NCBI GenBank assembly: GCA_026120185.1
Contig: JANUWF010001161.1
Location: 2,304,001 to 2,368,000 of the forward strand
Direction: 5' to 3'
DNA from: Voacanga thouarsii
Lineage: Eukaryota > Streptophyta > Magnoliopsida > Gentianales > Apocynaceae
DNA length: 64,000 bases
The notes under the pieces were generated by a model. The model saw only the letters and a program-made list of their open reading frames with translations. It searched no databases and was not told the origin of the DNA. The position numbers and the translations under genes were made by a program. Shown in pieces: positions 34,179-46,924 of this stretch; the stretch's first letter is position 1, and the number at the start of each line of letters is the position of its first letter.

Positions 34179-35767
34179 AAGTTTTAATCATGATTATCTT
34201 AGTTAAGTTTGAATTTTTGTTTTCTTACATTCCATAAAGATAGGAATATTGTCCTAGGGGAGATATGAAGAGAATGTCCTAATCCTATCATCATGTTTTA
34301 AAAAGAATTCTAAAGGAATTCTTATCCTTTTATTACCTCTAACTTGTCCTAACACTTTCATAAATTAAATTTGTTAAAAATTTATCAAAATTCATCTTTT
34401 TAATTCCAGAAATTTCAGTAAGGATTTCTTGGCTTTAAATTTCGAAAATGGATCTTGGAAGTTGGAGGATTGACTGAAAATAGGAGAGGAGTTAGGAAGG
34501 GTTCCGAAGGGAAATTAATCACCATGGTTGAACCTTCAAGCTCGTCTTCATAGTGATCATGTTCTTCATGAAAGAAACCTGGAAATTTTCCAGATTCTTG
34601 AGTAGCCTAACCTTCAAAAAACACAGCCAGCTTTCTTACTCATTTTTTTCAAGAAAAATGACCAATTTATTCAGCTTGAAGACTAAATTCCTATGCAAAA
34701 TCGGATTGCACAAAAATGCACAAACCAGGAAAAAAATTCTGGGTAGTTTCGCTAATCTTGAACCAGAAAACGAAGCTGTTTTCTTCTGCCGTCAAGCCAG
34801 CAAAACTCCTCTACTTTTCCTCCATAAAGAAGGCTGGAAACCAGCCTTAAAAGACCCTCAAACACCTCTCAAAAATCTCTGCAAATTGGGCTGGAATATT
34901 GCAGAAAAACTGCATAGAAAATTGCAACAACCATTCGAACCTTGAACACCATGAAACCAAAAAATTTCCTAATTTGTTCCTTTAAGCCTTGGCCGAAAAC
35001 CACCCTCAAATCCTTGTAAAATGACCCTTGTTTAGCCATGAATTGAACACCATTAACCTCGCCACTTACCTTGCACACTTGGATTCCATAACCCCACCTC
35101 AAATATCTCCTAAGATCACTCCATTCAAACTACAATTTGAACTTCAAAAATTCCCAACATTTTGCTCCATGAAAACACTCTTGTACTAAGCTTCATAACC
35201 AAAAATTTCTCTGCTATTGAGCTTTGAATTTTGGCCAGCCTTAAAGCTCCATCAATCTTCATTCATTTCAGCAAAACTTAACAGTCTTGCCGGCTCCATT
35301 GTAGCTCCAAGAAACCTCCATCAATCAAACACCATTAACATATCCTATACTTCAAACTACTTCTCAAATCTCTCCATTTGAATTTCAAACAATCAAAATT
35401 TTCTCTTCCTCTCTAAGATGAAAACAGAAACTCCTAAGCTCCCTAAACTATTTGGCCAGCATTCCCAGATTTCATGCAGCATTTTTCCCTCAAACTCTCT
35501 CAATTTTCACCAAGAACACACACACTACCTTTCTTCAAACCAAAACCCACTCTAAACACTCCAATCCCTCTCAAATACTCCAGATTACTCCTACATACTC
35601 CCTATAGTTCATTTTTGGAATTTATAACACCAAATCTCAAAAACAAGAAAGTGCATTCGGATCAAAACCAATTTTTTTCTTGAAGGTCTCAAGAATATCA
35701 TCAAGGTAACTAAGAACAACTCCTTTGTTCATCTTCTTCCATTCAACCTTCAATGTATCTTACTAAT

Positions 35768-35768
<1 letters not shown>

Positions 35769-35822
<54 letters not shown>
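35769..35822. repeat. (CT)n microsatellite in reverse LTR copy
   Basis: 27 perfect CT units at the place equivalent to the (GA)n of the forward copy. Confidence 0.95.
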
Positions 35823-35824
<2 letters not shown>

Positions 35825-38287
35825 ACCGAAATGGTTGATCAACAACCATGGCTGTTTTTCTTCCTCTTGGACAATTCAAGACTTTCAATCACGTGGACCT
35901 TCTTAAATCTTCATCGAAGTAATCATCAAATAAGTATTTCTCCTTAATCATTCCTTTTAATTCTCAATTCATGTCTATTGGGTATTGATAGTGTAACACC
36001 CCACAACTTAAGCCCAGTAAGGCTGAAGATGTCGCCTCGTCCAAAGGACAAAAGATCTTTATAACTAGGTCACACAACAAAAATAAAATAATACTTTGAA
36101 AATTAAAACTCATTACAACCCAAAAATTCAAGAACAAATCCAAAATAAATTGTTCACTCTCATCTCTCAAAACATTACATAAAATAAATAGCATAACATC
36201 TTCCAAGTAGGCAACAACTAGCTACTCATCCCCAGAGCAGGATCGACCTGAAATCATGGTAAAAAGGGTGATGAGATAAAACTCTCAGTAAGCCCATATG
36301 TACTTTAAGTGTTCAGTTAAAACAGTTCATGTATGCAAGATGTAAGAACTTTATAAGGAAAAGTACTGTCAAGCATTAAACAATGTTAAAAATAAAGAGT
36401 GGCATTTTGTTTTTCCAACCATACATGTGCACAATAAAATCAACCACTCAAAAGGGTAGCCATGGGTTACCACACATTGGGCCCCATAACTATACAAAGG
36501 TTAGAATGCTACACTTTGTGCAGACTGACAAAAAGGTAGGTGTACGGCCTACCGGGTAAGATACTCCTCATTCTCTACACCCAAATAAACCGGTTGTCCA
36601 CTCCGGCAACACACAGTCCACATGACTGAAACTTGCTGGCTCAGACAGGCATGACTAAGTAGTACTGTCGTTTCTCCAAGTTGAGTTCATCTTTTGGAGA
36701 TGGCCTCCTGCCAGAAGACTCGCTCTTGCTCTTCAAAACTAGTACTACTAGCCTACCCCTATTGAGTACTCAACGCTGTTTATCTCACTTGGGAGAAAAT
36801 TGATAAAACATTGCTTTACATGGAAATGGCAATCAAGGGTTTTTAAAGTTTGTGCCAAAGTTAGTTTTAGAAAGAGTTTAGGGTTTGAGTAAAACTGCTT
36901 GTGGGATTTCAAATAATTTGTTTGACTGAAACAAGAAAGGAAACAGTCCTCAATTGCCTTTACAAAATGAGTGTTCACACACTTCACATTTGTCTTGCCA
37001 TAATGACCTTTTTACATCAAATAGGTTTTATGCAGGAGCTTACATGATCATTCGCTTGAGCTAATTCAAAGATTTTCAAAAGCTAACCTAACCCCTCCTG
37101 GGGTAAACACAAGCCATAATTAGACTCAAGCCAAATTTGCTTCCATAAATAATCCTAGTTCAACTTACTACAATCATGACCCTAATGATGCAAACTTTAA
37201 GGCTAAATGATAAAAAGGATTTTATAAAATAAATCTAGCTTGATAATAAAATAACTAGGGATTGTGAAATAATTACTAATAAGTTGTAAGTATAAATCTT
37301 TGTTATTAATAAATAAACTAGGGTTTATTTGATGAAGGGTATTAAGTCCTAGATGATATTATTAAAATAATAAATTATTACTATTCTCTTAATTAATAAT
37401 TAATAGTTAAAAAATAATTGATAAATAAAATTAATAGTAAGTAAATTTTAATATACTTTGATTAAAAGATAATAAATAAATTTTATTAGTATTTATGAGT
37501 ATATAACTTATAAGATTAATATTTTACCTATTATGATTATTTATATAAAAGTATTTATTTAATAATATTATTATATATAATATTTATATATTGTATTTTT
37601 AATAAAAGACATCATGCATTTGGCTAAAATATCATTATTTCATATATCAATCCAATTCCAAATCTTCCTAGGGTTTTCAAAATCATTAGAAGAAAATATA
37701 GCATTAATTTTTATTAATGTAATAAAATTGGCTAACTTAAATAGTTTACGATCAACAAGGTCATGATCATAATTCTCCTATTGCTAACCATAGTCATGAA
37801 CATAAACTCTAACACCAATCAACAAACCATTCAATTCATGAATAAAAGTATAGATCTATATCTACCATCACATGATTTAAACTTTACTAAATATAATCAC
37901 ATTCATGGCTTCAACAAGAATACAAGAACATAAAACCCTATTCACCAAAAGTGACATAATATCTATCATGCTTAATCGCTCATACTAAGTCACGACATGA
38001 AGCGCATTCAACAAACCCCAAAACATCATAAAACTCAACCAAGACAAATCATCCTCATACTTCAATCCCAACTCCATCATATAAACACATACTCAATCTC
38101 CGATCATATTCCATCCTTTTCCAACAACATCCAAAAGACATGATTTTAGAATTAAGGAGAGGGTTAAAGAGACATACTCGATTGATGACTACCTTGATGA
38201 AGTCTCAAGAAAGTCCACACACTTGGAAGGCTTGATCCGATCAAGAAGAAAGAAGAGAAAATGGCCATGGTTGAAACAACCATTTCG

Positions 38288-38290
<3 letters not shown>

Positions 38291-38335
<45 letters not shown>
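38291..38335. repeat. (GA)n microsatellite in forward LTR copy
   Basis: Perfect GA run directly after 'CATTTCGGCT', at the same internal position as the microsatellites of the other two copies. Confidence 0.95.
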
Positions 38336-38340
<5 letters not shown>

Positions 38341-39925
38341 GTAGATTTCAATAAAGATCGAAGAGGAAGGAAGATGAACATAATCGTTCATGATTAACTT
38401 GAGAGAGTTCTTAAGTCTTCAAGAAAAATTCTGGTTTTTTATCCAAAAGTAGAATCTTGTTTTCAGTGTGTGATGTTATAAATTATAGAAATAGATTCTA
38501 GAGGGTGAGTAGACGTGATCTGGAGTTTTTAGGAGAGATTGGAGGTGTTTAGAGTGGTCTTAGGCTTGGAAAATAGTGGTGTGTGTTCTTGGTGTTCTTG
38601 GGAGAAATGGAAAGAATGGAGGAAAGGCTGGACGAAATCTGTTGAGTGTTGTTGGCCGAATGGATTGGAGAATCCTTGTGATTGAATTTTCAAATTAGGG
38701 AAAAGAAGGAAAGCTGGTTGTTTGAAATTCAAAAGAAGTAATTTAGGGAGTGAATTAAGGTAGAAAATATGGTAAGAATAGCTTGGTTGATGGAGGTCCT
38801 TGGAGTTGTTATGGCCGGCTGGAATTAGCTAAGGTTTTGGTGAGATGAATAAGGTTGAAGAAGCTATAGGGTGCTTGAAATTCTACGTGTTATGGTGGAG
38901 GAAATTTCTGGCTGGTTAAGGCTTAAACTATGGAAGTTTCATGGAGTAATTTGCTGAATTTTTGAATTCCAATTGAAGGCTTGATTGTAGTGATTGAAGG
39001 AGTGATTTAAGGAGTAGCTATGGAGCTCATTTCTTGTAGATCAATGGAGGAGGTGATGAAGTTCAGTTTATGGCTGACTAAGGTTTGTTTTACAGAAAAA
39101 TGGGAGTGAGTTTCGGATAGGGTTGAAGAGGGAACAAGGTTGGAATTTCTGGTTGTTCATTCAAGAAGTTCGCTAGAATTTTTGTGCAAATTTTCTGTAA
39201 TGTTCCAGCCGACTTGTAGAAGGTTTGAAAGGGTATTGGAGGGTACTGTAAGGCTAGTTTCCAGCCTTCTTTATGCAGGAAAGGCAGAGGTGAAATAATG
39301 GTTTGAAGGCTAGAAGGAACAGCTTGGTTTTTGGCCTACTAAGCTGCGAAACTTGTCCAGAAATTTTCCTGGTTTGCACAGATTTTGTGCAGTTCGATTT
39401 TTGGCCAAAGATTTCAGCCTTCAAGCTAAACAATTTGGCTATTTTTCTAGCAGCATTTGAGTGAGAAAAATGGTTGAAGTTTTCGAAAGTTAAGCTGACC
39501 TAGAAGCCATAAAATTTTCCAGATTGCTACATGAAGAAGATAAATACTTATAGGGTGGAGTTTGAAGGTTCAACTATAGAGATTAATTCCTTTGGGAACC
39601 TTCCTTAACTCCTTCCCCATTTTTAGTCAAAATTCCATCCTCCAAGAGGCATTTTCAAAACTCCAAAATCACAGAACCTTGCTGGAATTTTTCGAAAATA
39701 AAAATGGCTTGGATAAATTGAGCAACTTAATTGATAAAGAATTAAGGTAAGCTAGAGAGCAAAAAGGGCATGAATCTCTTAAGAATTTTTGTAGGGCACA
39801 AGAGTAGGATTAAGATATTCCCTTCAAGCCTCCCTTAGGACAACACTCCTACTTCTACTCATGGCATGCAAGGGCCGAAAATATCCCACCCTATAAAAAT
39901 AAAATTTAATCATGATAAGCTTAAT

Positions 39926-39990
39926 TGGTGGAATTTGAACCTAAGACCTTAGAGATTAATTCCAAAGCTCTAACCACTAAACCACAACAA
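39926..39990 (-). other. tRNA-like segment in forward LTR copy
   Basis: Minus strand 'GGTTTAGTGGTTAGAG' then 'AGGTTCAAATTCC', again with about 28 bases between. Fourth occurrence in the window. Confidence 0.6.
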
Positions 39991-42432
39991 CTCTTATTTT
40001 TATTTTCTCTCCCAAATATTTTTTTCTATTTAATCCTCAAGCTATCTCCCTATTTTCACTTCAAGCAAAATTACCATTTTACCCTTCCTACTCAATAAGC
40101 ACAATTGAGCCTTCTAGACTATAAATCACGAATCCAAAACACATAAAATCATTCAAAAACATATTTATGCATGCAAGAAAATATGATATGCATGACCCCC
40201 TTACTCTAGGGTTGGTTTTAGATGGGGTTTCACAAATAGGAAGAATAGAATATGAATGGGGAATTGAGTATATGCATATGAATGAAGGGGTTGAGATTAG
40301 GACATGAGAATGATTGTTCATGTTTAAGCTATATGGATTTTCTTGAGAACCAATGTATGTTCATCCTGTCTTAAGAGAATTATGGATGTTTAAAGCATGC
40401 TAGATGTTATGACACCTCTGGTGAATAGGATTTTTATATTCTTATCTCCATTGAAGCCATGATTATGATTATGTCCAGTAGAGATTTGGACATGTGATAG
40501 TATGTGCTGATTTAAGCCTATGTTCATGAATGGATTAGTTTTTTGTTTGATGTTGGAGAATGTGTTCATGATTCTTGATTAACAATAGGGAAATCATGAT
40601 TATTTTCTTGTTAATCCTAGGTTATTTTAGTAACAAATTTTATTACCTTAATTAAAATTATTACTATGTTTTTCTCTAAAGATTTCGAAATTCCTAGGAA
40701 GTTTTGGAATTGGAATATTAAATGAAATATTGATATTTTATTAGTCAAATAAATAATATCTTTTATTAAAAATAATATATATATATATATGTAATGATAA
40801 AAAGGTCTTTTATACAAATAATAATAATAAATAAAATATTAATGCCCTTGTAGACCATAGTTTAAACTTTTGCCTATATTCATAAATATTATTTATATTA
40901 AAATTTATTTGTTATATATTAATAAAAATTTATTTTAATTCATTTATTATTAATTTTATTTGTTACTAATCATTTATTATCTATTAAATATTAATTAATT
41001 TATTTATTTAAAATTTACCATTTATTAATATTATTTAGGACTTAGTATTATTCAATATTCAAACACTAGTTTATTAATAAATAATAGCACTCAAGATTTA
41101 TTATTTGAACCTATAACTTATTAGTAATTATTTTTCAACATCTAGTTATTTTAACTTATCAAGCTAGATTTATTTTATAAAATCTTTTATCATCTAGCCT
41201 TAAAGCTTAGAAGATTAAGGCCATGATTGTAATTATTTGAACTAGGGATTATTTATGTAAGCGAGTATAGCTCGACTATAACCTTATACCTTGTATTTAC
41301 CCCAGGCGGGGTTAGGTCAGCCTTGGAGGATTTTTTAATTCAAGCAAGCAAATGATCAAGTAAGCTCCTGCATGGAATTATTTGAAGACCAAAACTTGTT
41401 GTGGCAAGCAAATGTGATGCGTATGGATATTCTTTTCGTAAAGGCAATTAATGACTGTTTTCCTTTTTATTTCAGTCAAGCAAATCATTTGAAAATCAAA
41501 CAACAGTTTTACATAAAATGCTAAACTCTTTCTAAATCCAACTTTGACAAGAATTTTAGAAACCCTTAATTGCTATTTCCAAGTAAATCAATGTATGATC
41601 AATTTCTCCCAAGTGGGACAATTAATGTTGAGTACTCAATAAGAGTAGACTACTAGGACTAGTCTTTGAAGGGTTAGGGTAAGTCTCTCAGTAGGTGGCC
41701 ACCTCTGAGGGGTGAGTCCTTCCCGGTTAGGATGCCAGTTCGGTAGGTCATGCCAGTCCGAGCTAGCGAGTTTCAGTCATATGGACTGTGTGTTTCCGGA
41801 GTGGACAACCGATAAGTTTGGATGTAGAGATGGAGGAGTATTTCACCCGGTAGGCCGTACACCTACCTTTCGTCAGTCTGACCGACAATATGCTCAACGT
41901 GTGGCATATTGACCATGTGATTTTTGGGCCCAACGTGTGGTAACCCATGGCTACTTCTTTGAGTGGTTGTATTTATCGTGCATAGGTATAGTTTGAAAAG
42001 CAAAACGCCACTCTTTATTTTTAACATTTATTTAATGCTTGCCAGTATTTTCTCTTATAAAATTTTTACGACTTGCATACATGAACTGTTTTACCTGGAA
42101 TACTCAAAGTACACATGGGCTTACTGAGATTTTTTTTTATTTATCTCACCACCTTTTATACCATGCTTTCAGGTCGATCCTGCCGTGGAGGTCAATAGCT
42201 AGATTTGTTTCCTATGATTTGAAGACTCTTTGTTATTTCCCTTATGTGATGTTTTGAGAGATTGTTGCAAATAATTTATTTTGGATTTGTTCATGTATTT
42301 TTAGGTTGTAATAAATTTAATTTTAAAGTATTTATTTTATTTTATTTTATGTGACCTGGTTATAAAGACCATTTGTCCTATGGACGGGGCGACATCTCCG
42401 ATCCTATTGGGCCTAGGTAGTGGGGTGTTACA

Positions 42433-43260
42433 GTTTAGGACTTATGTAAGTTGAACAAATAAAAGTAGGTCTTACATGTAAATGAAATTAATAATAAAAG
42501 TGTATTAACACTTTATTTTTTTATAGGTTCACGATCCACAAAATCAAGTGACTGATCAACATCTAAAAAGCTTGGCCTGAGGACCTTCGACACAAGTGAA
42601 ATACTTTCATGACTTTTTCATAAATGGTTTTAGGTTCCATACACATGATCGGTCATTTGTAAAAAAGACAATCAATAGTGGAGGTTGTGTTAAAGGCGAC
42701 GGAGATAGTGGTAACGATTATTATGGATGTTGAAGGAGATTGTCGAACTTTAATTCCCAGGGACTCCTTGTTTGAAAGTTATCCTATTCAAGTATGATTG
42801 GTTTGATCTAAAGCTAAATCGGGGTGTTAAAGTTCATCCTCACTACAAACTTGTTGACATCAAAGAGGAATTACCCAAAATATGATCCATTTGTGTTAGC
42901 TCAACAAGCAACTCAAGTGTATTTCATATCCTACCTTGGGAGCAAAAGACCAAAATCTAATTGGGTATTTGTTTGTAAATTGAAAGCTCGATATGTCATT
43001 GATGCACCCATTGTCGAGGGACCATATCAGGAGGAAGTAGATCACATGATAACAATCAATCTATGTGTTAAGGATGACAACAATGGAAGCTTAACAGAAG
43101 AGTCTGGTATCAGGGAGACAGTCGATGTTCTGGATTCGGGATTAATGATGGAGGAAGCACAACTGGATAATGAAAATGATGAGGAGAAAGATGAATGGGA
43201 GACGATCCTCTGTAGATGATGATGTGGAAGACTATTCATTTGATGATGATGGAAGTCAAT
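42433..43260 (+). pseudogene. CACTA TNP2 transposase, C-terminal (DUF4216) part
   Basis: Completes the exon cut by the solo LTR, then an intron (about 42444-42526, GTAAGT...ATAG) and VHDPQNQVTDQHLKSLA, a stop where Trp is expected, VKYFHDFFINGFRFHT and NDYYG. After a frame change come YDWFDLKLNRGVKVHPHYKL and, after another, YDPFVLAQQATQVYFISY and SNWVFVCKLKARYVIDAP, the DUF4216 signature. An acidic tail (DNENDEEKDEWE) ends the protein as in other TNP2 proteins. At least two frameshifts (about 42732 and 42880) and several stops make it inactive. Confidence 0.88.
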
Positions 43261-43417
43261 AGACTTGGCCTAAGTTTAACTAATGGATACATACAATTAT
43301 TAGTCTTACTATTGTTATATTACAAGCATTTTACTTTACTTTATACTTATAATTATCTTATTTTTTCTTCTTTCTATATCTGACCATATCTACATTTTTG
43401 AATAATTCCAGTCATAA

Positions 43418-46400
43418 ATGGCTTCTGAAGCTTCATTGGTGATCAGTCAGCGACTTGTGAAATGTTGAGGGCAGATGAGACACCGTTCCCGAGTATGGCT
43501 CCACGTATACTTGCACAATAGCTGATACCTCCAGACGAGGACCGATCACAGCAGGTCTTTAGATTGAGCACAGGTTCTTCAGGATCTACAGTTGGTGCTA
43601 CCCATAGTGAGGATATGAGGCTCTTGATTGAGCCAATTGGTGACTCGTAAGTTGAATACATAATTGCTTATTATACGTTTATCTTGCCTCTCAAATTTAT
43701 AACTTTGTCTTATGTTACATATCTATTTTCTTTAAATAGGTTCACACATTCGATTTGATGTGTGAGGAAGATAGTTGAGATTTTTAAGTGACACTACACT
43801 GGAGCTTATGCTACCTTTTCACAGGTGCCAATTGATGTTCGGAACAAGTGGTTAGATTTATGGAGTGTGAATTCGATATATTACCTATAATTTAACTTGT
43901 TATTATAATTATAAACAATTTGTTGTGTTTAATATGTTTTTTTTAATTGTAATTGCTTGTAACAGCTACTTTGATTTTGTAGTCTTTCTTCCATTGGCAC
44001 CCTGAGCATGCCACACAGATTCAGACTAATTAGGAGAAGAAATGTAAGGCTAGATTTTCGAACCAGTTGTTGAAGACTCGGAAGAAGCATGGGGGTTGTT
44101 GCTATTAGGGATATGCCCTAGAGTCAATTTGTACTTATACTATTGTTGTTATGTATTATGTAATAATACGAGGCATTTCTTTCCATGAATAGTGCATTTA
44201 ATTTTATGGTCATCAAGTACATGACTTGATAGTAAAACCTTACAATCAGTACAGTGACTATTCTTAAACTATCACTAATCAATTATTATTATTGGAATAA
44301 TAAGAAATTAAGATTAGTATGTTTGTGACTTGATGGCTATGTTTTACTGGTCATGGATATATGTGATATCAAGTCAAAATATAAATAAATGTTAGAGAAT
44401 ATTGTATTGGACATGACCCACTATGAGAGTACTTCATGGAACATGTCATAAGTACTTTCTAGCCATAATGATATTAAAAGTCCTTCGACCGGAATTTATC
44501 GTAGTTTCCTACTTGATAAGTTTTATATTTTGATGTTGTCTACAGTTGTCTTTAACCAAATAATAAATTAGACTACTGTTGGATATAGAATAAATCAGGG
44601 AGAGGAATATGATTAATAGTGAAGGAATTTGTCCATCTCAATTATGGGAGAGATATCCATGGGCCTCTTGATAAGTTAGACTATTAAAATACATGGCCGT
44701 GCTCAAATATATCAATCTAAGATATTGATATCATTTGTTTGAACAATCTATTATGAGATCAATAAATAATTGATTAAGTTTAATAAGGATGAAATGCTCC
44801 CTGCCTTATGCTTAATTTGGATATCGTGTGACAAAAGGACTAAGTATAAAGTTATGGTTTAGTTCAAAGAGATCACTGATCTTCATTTAATCTAGATAGT
44901 TATATGTTTTGCAAGAAACCACTTATAACTTGTGGGCCATTTAAATGTGATTTGGGTACATTGCCAGTGTTAAATGAACCTATAGGGTCACACAATAAGC
45001 GAACTTGTTAGATTATTTTCCTGGTAACCAAGTTCGATGAATCTAGAAATATGTCTAAGTTAATCAAACCTAGAAAATTGACCAGATACATTGAATCTGA
45101 AAATATATCCACATTCGATGTATCTGAAACTATTGTGTGACCCTATTTTCCTGGTAACCAGGTTCGATGAATCTAGAAATATATATAAGTTAATCAAACC
45201 TAAAAAATTGACCAAATACAATGAATCTGGAAATATGTCCACATTCGATATATCTGGATGATGTCCAGATTGTAAGAATTTGATTCGCTAAATTAATTAG
45301 TTAAATTATTGAGATAATGGTAGAATCTTATCATATCAGTTTTAATTTAATTTGAATTTAAAATAAAATATGATAAGATATTATCAGTGTTGAACTCCAA
45401 GAGATTCGGGTGGGTTTAAAAGAAAACCCTAGCCATCTTCTCAAGAGTGCTTTCTGTTAATATTCGTGCCTCCATTCACCAGAAAAATTTAAACCTCTCA
45501 AACCTTACGCGCTAGTACTCCCGGGGTAACGAGTTAATTCATTGTGTGTATCCAATAGAGGGCATTCATACATCACAATATCTAGTGATCATTTAAGTTG
45601 TATGTATGATAGCAAAACTAGAATCCAAGGATCTTGATTACGCCGAACAGAGGTAATTCTGTAATTCCTAGATCGTCTTAATCGTTTGGCTTAGGTCTTC
45701 GAAAGGGATTCGTGGATGTTTTCCACATTTAGGAGTCCATGAATTCTAACAATTGTCCCAAGTGAATTTTTCCAGACCATTGGACTGCTTTATCGGAGCA
45801 ATAGGAGTCCGATAGGTGGTAGCGTATCTCTTTCGCTGCAAAGCAGAACAAATCCACTGGTGAGGCATCACACATAGGAGGATCTATTTCATTTACTGAG
45901 CATGAGAAGCGAATGATAAATATAAACATTTTTTACTGTTCGATAGACTCTTTATGTTACACTTCTACGATATAAAAATTAACATTTATTAATTTTTGGT
46001 ATAATGATAGCGGTGACAGTTAGGTCTCGACTTTAGTTATATCAAGCTCTTCAGACGCACCTGTATATTTCAAAATGGGCCGAGGAAGGGCCAATATGTC
46101 AGTGATCAATCATGATATATGCTAGTAAGAATACTTAATCTTATACATTTTAAGTTTGATATTATTTATGTTTTGATAACTAATTTTAAATATTTTACGT
46201 GTATTTCCTTATTTTCATTTTGACAGGATAGTGTCACTACTATATTGAGAGCTATACGCAGTCGGGTTCTCAAATAGATTCTACAAGTATAGTTACTCTA
46301 AGTAGGGTGCCCAACGAGAAGACACTATCTGTCGAAGTTAATGACAGAACATGTAAGAAAGGACAAGTATATGGGTTGGGCTCTAAGTCTTCGAGGGTGA

Positions 46401-46768
46401 GACAGAAGTTGCAACAGACCACTACATTTGAGTCATCAACTTCTTCTGCCTTAGTTGATGTGAGCCAGTTATAGAAAGAGTTACACACAGAGAGGAAGAG
46501 GCAGGAGAGGGTTGAGCATTAGGTATAGATATATCGGAGTCACAACCAGAGCTTGACTGAGTACTTGCCGCTTATGTCTCAGAACTTGAATCTACCTCCG
46601 CCACCACTGATGCCAACTATTCAAGAAGACGATGCTGAGGTTGCTGAGGATGAGGAGAACTTTGTCATCAATCCTCCAAATTCATATGCTAATCATCAGC
46701 CTGGTCCTTCCAATCCACTCCATCTCCCTCTATTGGCTCTAGCATCCGCACCGATTGCTGCTTCATAG
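43418..46768 (+). pseudogene. Second CACTA gene (Transposase_24 / TnpA-like), broken by a solo LTR
   Basis: Starts MASEASLVISQRLV at 43418. A second exon after an intron gives 'VRKIVEIFK...YTGAYATFSQVP' and 'DVRNKWLDLW' (43757-43868), the Transposase_24 signature. 'FHWHPEHATQIQT' (about 43988) leads to the LTR insertion at 44100. After it come 'NKSTGEASHIGGSI' with 'EHEKRM' (about 45848-45915) and 'GKKGQVYGLGS'-like phrases at about 46350. A final piece (46553-46768) is Pro/Asn-rich. Such proteins bind the subterminal repeats of CACTA elements. It has many stops and frame changes, and its place downstream of TNP2 in the same orientation fits the usual CACTA layout. Confidence 0.75.
44100..45751 (+). 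mobile_element. Copia-type solo LTR inside the second CACTA gene
   Basis: Ends TGCTATTAGGGATATGCC (44100) and GAATTCTAACA (45751), related along its length to the reverse-oriented LTR at 3790-5007. Flanks GTTGT (44095-44099) and ATTGT (45752-45756) agree in four of five bases. Its 1652 bp exceed the 1218 bp of the relative partly because of an internal tandem repeat of about 130 bp (units starting at 45014 and 45144). No coding region remains. Confidence 0.85.
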
Positions 46769-46924
46769 TTAGGACATTTGGACTACATTTCTATGTATTA
46801 TTTTTATTTGTCATTATCATATTTATTAATTATACTACTTGATGGATTTTTTTTATTTAAATGATTATTGGCATTACTTTGGTAGATGAATTTTCTCCCA
46901 ATGTAGGAATTTTTTAAAAAATAT

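Larger units (their letters stand above)
35992..40234 (+). mobile_element. 4.2-kb gypsy-type solo LTR, nested forward copy
   Basis: Ends TGTAACACCCCAC and TTTCACA, 4243 bp, inserted head-on into the reverse copy of the same family. Flanks GATAG (35987-35991) and AATAG (40235-40239) agree in four of five bases, fitting an aged target duplication. It is colinear with copy 1 over its length: 'GGTAGGTGTACGGCCTACCGG', the poly-purine microsatellite and the tRNA-like segment occur in the same order. No coding region. Confidence 0.82.
33865..42432 (-). mobile_element. 4.3-kb gypsy-type solo LTR, reverse copy, holding a forward copy
   Basis: Plus-strand ends TGTGAAACCCCAC (33865) and GTGTTACA (42432), with a perfect 5-bp target duplication GTTTA at 33860-33864 and 42433-42437, lying within an exon of TNP2. 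The total is 8568 bp. Without the nested forward copy (35992-40234) and 5 duplicated bases it is about 4.32 kb, close to copy 1 (4336 bp). No genes are inside, only chance ORFs such as 34553-34945. Confidence 0.85.

Noticed and set aside
34553..34945. 130-codon plus-strand ORF inside the reverse gypsy-type LTR
   Set aside because: The other two LTR copies do not keep the frame, the product matches nothing, and the location is LTR sequence; taken as chance.
42824..43219. Independent 131-codon gene with an acidic tail
   Set aside because: It is one frame segment of TNP2 (DUF4216 region) between two frameshifts.
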